Below are positions 26,963-34,586 of a DNA stretch of 49,511 bases, piece by piece (positions within the stretch are counted from its first letter, which is position 1; every line of letters begins with the position of its first letter). A program made the translations under genes and the position numbers. The notes beneath the pieces were generated by a model, which was not told the DNA's origin, made no database searches, and was given only the letters and a program-made list of their open reading frames with translations. Origin of the DNA: Bacteroidales bacterium. GTDB lineage: Bacteria; Bacteroidota; Bacteroidia; Bacteroidales; FEN-979. The stretch lies in contig JAQWBQ010000020.1 of NCBI GenBank assembly GCA_028706295.1, positions 1 through 49,511 of the forward strand, written 5' to 3'.

Positions 26963-28512
26963 CTAATCAAAGCAAAGTAATTTGCATAAGCACCAATGAT
27001 GTTACAGGCGGCGCCCCGCGAGCTTGTTACCGGCTATTTCAAGGCCTGAAATTAACGCATAACAACTGCAAATTATTGGTACAATACAAAAATAGTAATG
27101 ACGAGGAAGTTATCATTGCCCCATCCCTGAAACTATATCCGAAAGATTGGTTTGACAGAGATATAGAAAGTCTGATCTTTACCCGATATATTGAATCCAA
27201 CAGAAGCAATCTGACTAATACCTATTTTTCACTTTCTTTTCCCGGTAATAATATTGCTGATCTTGATCTGATCAAAGATGCCGAAATTATAAACCTGCAC
27301 TGGGTTGAGAACTTTTTGTCCCCTTTATCAATAGCACAGTTGGGAAAATTCAACAAACCCATTGTCTGGACACTTCATGACCAACGTCCCTTTACAGGCG
27401 GGTGCCATTATACAGCCGGTTGTGAAAGGTTTATTGAAGGATTATGCATGAATTGTCCCCAAATTGATAATGATAAATATAATTTGCCTCATGCAGTTCT
27501 GCTGGATAAGTTACATCTGTTCGAGAAACTGAATCTGACCATCGTTACACCAAGCCGCTGGTTAGCCGGAGAAGCAAAAAAAAGTATTCTGTTTAAAAAC
27601 AGACCCATAGAGGTTATTCCCTATTCAATTGACACAAAATTATATAAACCGCAGAATAAAAATACAGCAAAGCGATCTTTAGACATTGATCCTGCAGTAA
27701 CCACCATACTATTTGGAGCTGTTAATTCGAAAGAAGAGCGAAAAGGATTTCGTTATTTGCTGAATGCAATTGAAATTGCGATAATGAATCCCTCGATAGA
27801 AAATATGGTTTATGCAAAAAAAATCAATATAATCTGTATGGGGGATCCAGATACTTCAATTTCCAAATTTCACATACCGATAATAAATACCAATTATCTT
27901 GAAAGTGATGAGCAGATCATAAATGTTTATAATGCTTCAGATATATTTATATTACCTTCAACTGAAGATAATTTGCCTTTGGGAATCATGGAAGCAATGG
28001 CATGTGGTGTTCCGGTGATAGGATTTGCAACAGGTGGTATTAGAGAGCTGATTCAACAGGATACAGGGATCCTTGTTGAAAACAAGAATTCGTTGCAACT
28101 TGCTGAAGCAATAGTGAAACTTGTTACAGATGATGAGATGAGAACGGGGTTCGGCAGAAATTCCAGGAAATTAATTGAAGATAAATATAAGCTTACTTTG
28201 CAGGCAGAAGCTTATAGTAACTTATTTACAAAACTCAAAAACGAGAACACCGAAGCAAAATACTCGGATCGCAACAACAATGCCCTTGCCGATGTTAAAA
28301 AATCCTTTTACAAAATGAATTTGACAAAATTAATCTGGAAACTATTGTTGTATTCGATCATTCAAAAAAATCAGGATAAATCTATACCGAAATTTCAATT
28401 ATATGTTGGCAGGTTAATAATGATGATCGCCCCTTTATTTCTTTCTGTTATTCCTGCTATGACAAAAAAATCTGTTTATATTTATTTAACAACCTGGTTA
28501 AAAAGAAAGTAA
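26950..28512 (+). CDS. Glycosyltransferase family 4 protein (WcaC-like subgroup)
   Basis: This 520-residue protein starts inside the end of the previous gene (13-bp overlap). DVTGGAPRACYRLFQGL (about 17-33) and HDQRPFTGGCHYTAGC (about 143-158), with the Cys-rich CMNCPQ that follows, define the subgroup annotated WcaC-like in colanic-acid-type clusters. The donor site is seen in STEDNLPLGIMEAMACGVPV (about 337-356). After about residue 430 there is a roughly 90-residue tail with basic helices and hydrophobic stretches (LIWKLLLYSII, LIMMIAPLFLSVIP) that may hold it at the membrane; this tail is longer than usual for the group. An intact enzyme is expected. Confidence 0.87.
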   Translation: MPFITNQSKVICISTNDVTGGAPRACYRLFQGLKLTHNNCKLLVQYKNSNDEEVIIAPSLKLYPKDWFDRDIESLIFTRYIESNRSNLTNTYFSLSFPGNNIADLDLIKDAEIINLHWVENFLSPLSIAQLGKFNKPIVWTLHDQRPFTGGCHYTAGCERFIEGLCMNCPQIDNDKYNLPHAVLLDKLHLFEKLNLTIVTPSRWLAGEAKKSILFKNRPIEVIPYSIDTKLYKPQNKNTAKRSLDIDPAVTTILFGAVNSKEERKGFRYLLNAIEIAIMNPSIENMVYAKKINIICMGDPDTSISKFHIPIINTNYLESDEQIINVYNASDIFILPSTEDNLPLGIMEAMACGVPVIGFATGGIRELIQQDTGILVENKNSLQLAEAIVKLVTDDEMRTGFGRNSRKLIEDKYKLTLQAEAYSNLFTKLKNENTEAKYSDRNNNALADVKKSFYKMNLTKLIWKLLLYSIIQKNQDKSIPKFQLYVGRLIMMIAPLFLSVIPAMTKKSVYIYLTTWLKRK

Positions 28513-28554
28513 AACCTGATCGGAATTAATATATCCATCTGAAATTCATTGTAA

Positions 28555-29493
28555 ATGTTTCCTGTCATCTCTATAATTACTGTTTCATTAAATCAGGGGG
28601 ACTTCATTGGTGAGACGATAGAATCAGTGCTCAAACAGGAGGGCGATTTTTATATCGATTACATTATCATGGATGGTGGATCAAGAGACCAAACATTGGA
28701 GATTATCCGGGGTTATGAAAGAAAATTGTCAGAAAATTGTTTAACTGGAAGCATAAACGGACAGTTTTCATGCTATAAATCAGCACAGGATAATCAGGAA
28801 ATTATCAAATGCATGGGGGTGAGTTTCAGATGGTATTCCTCAAAGGATGAGGGCCAGGTTTATGCGCTGAAACATGCTTTCAGTCTTGCCTTTGGTGATA
28901 TTTACCACTGGTTGAATTCAGATGACTATTTGCTTCATGATAATGTTTTATCCAAAATTATTCAACAATTCTCTCTGGATCCCTCTGTGCATCTTATAAC
29001 GGGTGATGGTATGATCATAAATCGAAGCGGCAGTCAGACTGGGGTATGGCATTGTGCCAAGATCAATTTCAGAGAACTTCTGTTCCTGGATTATCATATC
29101 CTTCAACCGTCGACCTTTTTCAGAAAAAGCGTTTATAATTCAAATTCTCTTGATGAAAAAATGATTTGTGCATTTGATGCTGATTTTTTTATTCATCTGA
29201 TTTATGACGGAAACAATATTATGAAAATTGAGGATAAACTCTCGGCGATAAGGATATATCCTGAGATTAAAACCATCTCACTATCGAACTTACGATATAA
29301 AGAATCCTTGAGAATCTCAAAAAAATATTCAGAAAATATTTATTACTATTCAATTTCGTTATTTTATAAATTATTTTCTATTGTTCTGATATCCAGGATC
29401 GATAAGCCTGGTAAATTAACGCTAGCCCTTTTTGAGGTAATAAGAAAGGTTTGTTACTTATTAATAACCGGAAGACCAGGTCGAACAGAATGA
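28555..29493 (+). CDS. Glycosyltransferase family 2 protein
   Basis: This 312-residue protein carries a GT-A core: MFPVISIITVSLNQGDFIGE at the start, YIIMDGGSRDQT (about 38-49) and YHWLNSDDYLLHD (about 120-132) with the metal-binding acidic pair. Between the donor loop and SSKDEGQVYALKHAF there are about 30 extra residues (SENCLTGSINGQFSCYKS region), a known insert in some Bacteroidota GT2 enzymes. The C-terminus is basic with a weak hydrophobic segment. Its stop overlaps the next start (ATGA), so the two are coupled. Confidence 0.85.
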   Translation: MFPVISIITVSLNQGDFIGETIESVLKQEGDFYIDYIIMDGGSRDQTLEIIRGYERKLSENCLTGSINGQFSCYKSAQDNQEIIKCMGVSFRWYSSKDEGQVYALKHAFSLAFGDIYHWLNSDDYLLHDNVLSKIIQQFSLDPSVHLITGDGMIINRSGSQTGVWHCAKINFRELLFLDYHILQPSTFFRKSVYNSNSLDEKMICAFDADFFIHLIYDGNNIMKIEDKLSAIRIYPEIKTISLSNLRYKESLRISKKYSENIYYYSISLFYKLFSIVLISRIDKPGKLTLALFEVIRKVCYLLITGRPGRTE

Positions 29494-30665
29494 ATTCAAA
29501 AAGAATTTTGATTTTTTTTCCGCATAATTTGTCCGAAATAAAGACAGGCGTCCATCGGAGGTTTACGGAATTAGTTAAATATTTTGTTTCACGAAATTTT
29601 TCAATAGAACTTCTTACTCTTAAAAATTATGAAGATTTCTGGCCTGAACATCTCCCTCTCAAGTTCCTGCCTGAATTTGAAAATATTTATTTCTATGATC
29701 ATTCAAAAGGCTTAAAACATACATTTATTCGTCCTTTACAATTTTATGAATTAGTATTAACCAATTATTTTTCTGGACTAAGATCATACAAACTTCCAGA
29801 TTATTCTTTTCCCGGATTAAAAAGATTATTGCAGAACATCCTTAAATCAAAAACATATCAATATGTTCTAATCAGTTACATTCAATGGGCTCATTTAATC
29901 GATCAAAAGTTGCCTTGTAATCCTAAAACCATCATTACCATTGAAGATTTACTATCAATAAATACAAGTGAAAACAAAAAAACATCAGGGGTCAGACAGA
30001 ATTCGATTGAAGAAGAAATCAAACGTATAAATCTATTTAACTACGCTCTTTGTATTTCCAAATCTGAGATGGAGCTAATTGAAGACCGGATGGAAAAAAC
30101 TAAATTATACTATTTTCCGGTCTTTCTGGCTGGTCAGACTCAAAACAAAAAGGTTATTCATAAGTATGATATTTTATTTGTTGGATCAAATAATAAAAGC
30201 AATCAAAGAGCCTTCAAATGGTTTTATGAAAATGTTTTTCCTCAACTCAGGAATGACCTTCGGATTTTATTTGTTGGTACGATTGTGGATTCAATTCCCC
30301 CAAAAGAATCCTTTAAAAAAATAAGGCACATTGATGATATTTCTGAGATTTATTCCTCAGCAAGCGTAATAATCAATCCAATGACTGATGGTACCGGAAT
30401 GAAAGTTAAACTCATTGAGGCGCTAGCATATGGGAAACCCGTAATCAGCACAAGCAAAGGAGTCTCAGGTTTAAGTAAAGCTGTTATTGAACAATTAATT
30501 GTAACTGATGAACCTTCTGGCTTTGCTGATTGGATTCATAAACTTATTGATGATGATGAATTATACATGAAATTCTGTAATATATCAATAGAGATATTTC
30601 AAACGAATTTTTCAACAGAAACAGCTTATAAGGTACTTGATAATATTTTTATGTTCGCTGACTAA
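29490..30665 (+). CDS. Glycosyltransferase, GT4/GT1-like (GT-B fold)
   Basis: This 391-residue protein starts at the ATG overlapping the upstream stop by 4 bp (ATGA), preferred over an in-frame codon at 29451. ILIFFPHNLSEIKTGVHRRF at the N-terminus and DILFVGSNNKSNQRAFKWF (about 227-245) are GT-B features. The C-terminal INPMTDGTGMKVKLIEALAYGKPVISTS matches the donor-binding end of GT4-like enzymes, with a Glu in KLIEALAYGKP. It is the last gene of the A+T-rich part; its stop overlaps the next start by 1 bp (TAATG), where composition changes sharply. Confidence 0.82.
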   Translation: MNSKRILIFFPHNLSEIKTGVHRRFTELVKYFVSRNFSIELLTLKNYEDFWPEHLPLKFLPEFENIYFYDHSKGLKHTFIRPLQFYELVLTNYFSGLRSYKLPDYSFPGLKRLLQNILKSKTYQYVLISYIQWAHLIDQKLPCNPKTIITIEDLLSINTSENKKTSGVRQNSIEEEIKRINLFNYALCISKSEMELIEDRMEKTKLYYFPVFLAGQTQNKKVIHKYDILFVGSNNKSNQRAFKWFYENVFPQLRNDLRILFVGTIVDSIPPKESFKKIRHIDDISEIYSSASVIINPMTDGTGMKVKLIEALAYGKPVISTSKGVSGLSKAVIEQLIVTDEPSGFADWIHKLIDDDELYMKFCNISIEIFQTNFSTETAYKVLDNIFMFAD

Positions 30666-31507
30666 TGAACAATATCTCCACCATCACCGTCGTCCTCAAT
30701 GATGATGAGGCTTTGGAGCGGACCATCCAAAGTGTTTTTAATCAGACTTGCCATGCAAAAGAGTTCATCATCATCGACGGCGGATCGACGGATGGATCGG
30801 TGGAGCTGATCAAAAAATACAAAGATTCTGTTTCGTTCTGGATCAGCGAACCGGATAAAGGGATCTATGATGCCATGAATAAAGGATTAAAGAAGGCGAC
30901 AAGCGAGTGGGTCCTTTTTTTGAATGCAGGCGATGTGTTCAGCGATGAGCACGTTCTTGAAAAGATTTTCAGCCAGAAAACGGAGGATGCTGATGTCATC
31001 TATGGCGACAGTATTGCCGATTACGGTTCTTTCAGTGTTTATCGCGCAGCCGGTAAGCCAAACGACATGTGGAAAGGCATGTTCTGCAACCACCAAAGCA
31101 TGCTTTTCAGGCGAGAGGCCTTGTTAAGCGTATCGGCCGGCCGGGATGAATCAGGACGCCTGAGATGTTTCAATACCGACCTGCACATCTCAGCCGACCA
31201 TGACCTCGTTTGCCGGCTATATCGTTCAGGGGTCACATTCAAACAGGTCGCTATCCCGGTTGCGGTTTGGGAAACCAGCGGACTTTCGAACAGAATGCAG
31301 GTACGGTCGGTTATTGAACGGTACCGGATGATCGAACCCTGGTTTCACAGGGATTTGAAAGTCAGGGTTTATTATCTTTGGCTCTTATTCTTAGCCGCTC
31401 TCGTTGAAGGCATGTATCGTTTACTCCCGTTAAACCTGATGAAGCTGATGATCCGGCTCGCGAACCGGAAATCGCTTGTAAATCAATCCAAACCCGGTTC
31501 CTGTTGA
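30665..31507 (+). CDS. Glycosyltransferase family 2 (WcaA-like)
   Basis: This 280-residue protein has all canonical GT2 motifs: STITVVLNDDEALERTI at the start, IIIDGGSTDGS (about 36-46), SEPDKGIYDAMNKGLKKA (about 61-78) and WVLFLNAGDVF (about 82-92, with the metal site changed to NAGD as is common in this subgroup). The 40 C-terminal residues have a hydrophobic stretch (YYLWLLFLAALVEGMY), so it is probably membrane-associated. The start overlaps the previous stop by 1 bp. G+C content rises abruptly at this gene compared with everything upstream, and it is coupled (TTGA) to the GT9 gene that follows. Confidence 0.88.
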   Translation: MNNISTITVVLNDDEALERTIQSVFNQTCHAKEFIIIDGGSTDGSVELIKKYKDSVSFWISEPDKGIYDAMNKGLKKATSEWVLFLNAGDVFSDEHVLEKIFSQKTEDADVIYGDSIADYGSFSVYRAAGKPNDMWKGMFCNHQSMLFRREALLSVSAGRDESGRLRCFNTDLHISADHDLVCRLYRSGVTFKQVAIPVAVWETSGLSNRMQVRSVIERYRMIEPWFHRDLKVRVYYLWLLFLAALVEGMYRLLPLNLMKLMIRLANRKSLVNQSKPGSC

Positions 31508-32706
31508 AAATAGCGACGAAACATCCGGCCCGATTGAAATTCAGGATCCAGAAACTGATGATCCGGATCTACCTACGTTATTTTTCCTTTGCTTTTTACC
31601 TGGTCGCCCGTTTTATCCTGCTTTTCAGTCACCTCCGAACGCCCCGTCCAGGAAGCCTGTTGATCTTGAAACCGGATGCCATCGGCGATTATGTTCTGAT
31701 GCGTAATTTTTTGTATTTCCTTAGAAACAGCGAACGGTTCAAAGGGTACCATGTGACCTGGTGCGGCAGTTCCGTTCAGAAGTCAATCATCGACCATTTC
31801 GATCAATCCCTTTCCGACGATTTTCTCTGGATCGACAAAAACCGGATTTACCGGGATGTCGTTTATTACGCCTCGCTGGCGGTTGCCCTTCACCATCGCC
31901 ATGAAGTGGTTATCCACCCGGTTTATTCGCGTGAGTTTATCTTCGATTTTTATGCAAAGATCGCGGCCACAAAAGAGCGGATCACCTTCAGGGGCGATGC
32001 GGTGAACATCAATCCTGCCTTCCGGAAAATTTCCGACAGTTGGTACACAGAACTGATCGATACCGATATCGATCAAATTTTTGAGTTTTACCAGTATAAA
32101 ACTTTCTTTCACAAACTTCTGCATTCTGAAATTGATCTGTCCCGGCCTTATTTCAACCGGAATGATCTGATGGAAATTGATAAGCCGCCATTGCCTGACG
32201 CTTACGTGGTGGTGTTCGCGGGTGCACAGATGAAATACCGGCAGTGGTCACCGCGAAACTTCGCAATAATATGTGATTTCATCAGAAGCAGCCTGTCCTT
32301 CGACGTGGTCCTGATCGGCAGCAAGGGCGATATTCGGGTGGCCCGCGAAATCATCAACCATTCCCATCATTCATTGATCGACCTTACCGGGAAAACCTCT
32401 ATGGCACAGGTCATCGCCATCATGGCCAACGCGAAATTCGTACTGACCAACGACACGGCGGCAGCCCACCTGGCTCCGGCGCTTGACACTCCCTGCATAG
32501 CCCTGTCACAGCTCAACCATTACGGCCGCTTTCTGCCCTATCCGGCCGGAATTGCCACGAAGCATCTTTGTATCATACCCGATGAATTTATAACCTTCTT
32601 ACCGGAGGATCTGGAGGAGACATTTCGGACAGGATCTTTGGTCGATATCAACCTGATCACGACCGATCAGGTCATCGATGCATTGAAAACTTTGCAGATT
32701 CGGTAA
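31504..32706 (+). CDS. Glycosyltransferase family 9 (heptosyltransferase-like)
   Basis: This 400-residue protein starts at a TTG overlapping the previous stop (TTGA). After a basic, hydrophobic N-terminal 45 residues comes LLILKPDAIGDYVLMRNFL (about 53-71), the first GT9 signature with the D-x-I-G-D motif. VVFAGAQMKYRQWSP (about 236-250), with Lys and Arg of the donor site, follows, then TNDTAAAHLAPALDTPCIAL (about 316-335), the classical NDTGxxH block with Ala for Gly. It likely adds a heptose or related sugar to the LPS core or the base of the surface glycan. The N-terminal hydrophobic stretch is longer than in typical enzymes. Confidence 0.87.
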   Translation: MKIATKHPARLKFRIQKLMIRIYLRYFSFAFYLVARFILLFSHLRTPRPGSLLILKPDAIGDYVLMRNFLYFLRNSERFKGYHVTWCGSSVQKSIIDHFDQSLSDDFLWIDKNRIYRDVVYYASLAVALHHRHEVVIHPVYSREFIFDFYAKIAATKERITFRGDAVNINPAFRKISDSWYTELIDTDIDQIFEFYQYKTFFHKLLHSEIDLSRPYFNRNDLMEIDKPPLPDAYVVVFAGAQMKYRQWSPRNFAIICDFIRSSLSFDVVLIGSKGDIRVAREIINHSHHSLIDLTGKTSMAQVIAIMANAKFVLTNDTAAAHLAPALDTPCIALSQLNHYGRFLPYPAGIATKHLCIIPDEFITFLPEDLEETFRTGSLVDINLITTDQVIDALKTLQIR

Positions 32707-32837
32707 AAAAACGATCGCTGAGCGTCTGTTTAAATTTCAGACTGTTTCAAAATGAAGTTGAAGTATTCTTTTCCTCGGAAGTAAGCAATATTTCCTTTTA
32801 AATCTATGGTTTTCGACATGGGTACAATGCTCCAGGC

Positions 32838-33385
32838 TCATGGCTCATCCTCACGTTTAAACCCGATCAGCCTTCGGTTGGCCTGATCCTCCTGCTGCTG
32901 TTTGACCTGCTCCAGTTGTTTAAGGTATTCGAAGATCAAAAGAATCTGGCGATCCTGTTCAAGGTCCTTCTTCTGAATCTGGTCGAGCTTACGAAGGATT
33001 TCAGTATGAGTTTCCAGCAACTGACGCATCCTGGTAAATACCCGAATAATCTGGATATTGACCATGATGGCATGATCACTGTGCAATACACTGGAAAGCA
33101 TAGCCACACCTTGTTCCGTAAAAGCATATGGTAACTTACGTGTTCCACCCCAACTTGATGTTCCAGATTGGAATATCAAGTCATCGAACTCCTGTTTTGT
33201 GAGTTGGAACATAAAATCATCAGGGAAGCGTTTGATATTCCGTTGAACCGCCTTATTCAGATTTCCCGTACTTACCCATACAAAACAGCTAAGTCTGCAT
33301 CAAACATTACTTTCTGATGGCGGATCAGGTAGATTTTACTCATGATCACCTTTTCAGGAACCATAATCGATTTCTTTTCGCTCAT
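32838..33385 (-). pseudogene. ORF6N-domain (KilA-N-like) protein gene broken by one frameshift
   Basis: The intact 3' part (32838-33212) codes FPDDFMFQLTKQEFDDLIFQSG-type sequence, SSWGGTRKLPYAFTEQGVAML and a coiled-coil end (LRKLDQIQKKDLEQDRQ). Upstream, from ATG at 33385, the 5' part reads MSEKKSIMVPEKVIMSKIYL, then RHQKVMFDADLAVLYG, and then hits TAA. Adding a single G to the CCC run at 33275-33277 joins the two frames into VSTGNLNKAVQRN, giving a full ORF6N N-terminal DNA-binding domain. ORF6N proteins are phage antirepressor-like. The gap may be a real mutation or a homopolymer error in the assembly. Confidence 0.85.
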
Positions 33386-33399
33386 AAACCAAATCCGGT

Positions 33400-34281
33400 T
33401 TAATTATTTTTTATCTGGTTTCGCCGGATCAGCGAAAGTTGCTCGGCGATAAGTCCAAGGAGGAAGAGCAACAGGGTAGTGATGATCCCCAGCAGACTGC
33501 CCATGCTGACTCCTCTTCCCTGCAGGATAAAGGGCAGTCCCCACGCGACAGTTCCGATAAAACAAAGGAGGGAAAGGGGGAGGAATATCTTCATCGGGTT
33601 AAAAAGGATCACGATGTGGATGACCTCCATGATGGTTTGAAAAGCGGTTTGCAGGGTAATGGCGCTTTTGCCATGTATCCGCGCTTTGACCCGGATAGGT
33701 TCTTCAAGCACCAGATCCCGGTTATTTAAAAACACCAGCGTGATGATGTCGCTGAAGGCCATGGTATCGGGCAGAAGGGGCAGGTATTTCACGGCCAGCC
33801 CGGTCCGGTACATTTTCATCCCCGAATTCAGATCGTGCACCGGCACTGTCATCAGGACCCTTGCCAGGTTCCGGATGAATCGTTTTCCCATGCCACGGAA
33901 AAAGGATGCTTTTAACTGATTCTGCCTTGAACCTACCACCAAATCAGCATCTGCGGAGGTGATAACCTGAAATAACCGTTCAATATCGCCGGTGAAATGC
34001 TGGCCGTCGGCATCGATGGTGACGGCATATTCGGTCTGACAGGCCTGGAGCCCGGTCTTGAGTGCCGCCCCATACCCTTTGTTCAGCTTATGGCGTAACA
34101 CGGTGACATGTTCAAAATGACTGAAGGTATTGACGATTGCCCCGCTCCCGTCGGTCGACCCGTCATCAACCAGGATCAACCGGCATCCTTTTTCGAGACA
34201 ATAATCCGAAACCTCCGACAGCCATTCGCCGAGATTCATGTGTTCGTTATAAACCGGCATGATAACCGAAAGACGATGCAT
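33400..34281 (-). CDS. Polyprenyl-phosphate glycosyltransferase, GT2 (DPM1/DPG-synthase-like)
   Basis: This 293-residue protein starts at the ATG of MHRLSVIMPVYNE; a GTG nine codons upstream is less likely. The GT-A site is complete: LVDDGSTDGSGA (about 41-52), LNKGYGAALKTGL and VTIDADGQHFTGD (about 95-107, DXD). The C-terminus has two membrane segments (IFLPLSLLCFIGTVAWGLPFIL and LLGIITTLLLFLLGLIAEQL). Such enzymes charge polyprenyl phosphate with a sugar that a GT-C-type membrane enzyme then transfers in the periplasm. It is downstream of, and on the same strand as, a DUF2142 membrane protein that could be this partner. Confidence 0.88.
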   Translation of the reverse strand: MHRLSVIMPVYNEHMNLGEWLSEVSDYCLEKGCRLILVDDGSTDGSGAIVNTFSHFEHVTVLRHKLNKGYGAALKTGLQACQTEYAVTIDADGQHFTGDIERLFQVITSADADLVVGSRQNQLKASFFRGMGKRFIRNLARVLMTVPVHDLNSGMKMYRTGLAVKYLPLLPDTMAFSDIITLVFLNNRDLVLEEPIRVKARIHGKSAITLQTAFQTIMEVIHIVILFNPMKIFLPLSLLCFIGTVAWGLPFILQGRGVSMGSLLGIITTLLLFLLGLIAEQLSLIRRNQIKNN

Positions 34282-34540
34282 GGGGTCCGATTCGTTAGAA
34301 GAAGTCACTCCGTGTAAAAGTAAAACTTTTTATCCTGACTGCGAAAATTCCGATTTTTTTCATGCACGGAGGATTGGTCAAACTGAATTAGTCCGGAGTG
34401 GGGACAAATATTTATTCATAAAAACTATTCCATCCCTTGTTACACTGTGGAATCCCCATGAAATGTTTTACACAACCAGGGAGGGTTTTACTGCTAAAGA
34501 TTCACTGCAGTTCCCCCACTCATTCACACGATCACTCAAT

Positions 34541-34574
34541 AATTCGTCAATCGTAAATCTTGTCAATCGTAAAT
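34541..34574. repeat. Dispersed 35-bp intergenic repeat, copy 2
   Basis: This copy contains TTCGTCAATCGTAAATC, a 2-3 bp spacer and TGTCAATCGTAAAT, and so matches the reverse complement of the copy at 42055 at nearly every position. It lies just beyond the 3' end of the DUF2142 gene. Confidence 0.75.
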
Positions 34575-34586
34575 TAATATGGTTTC

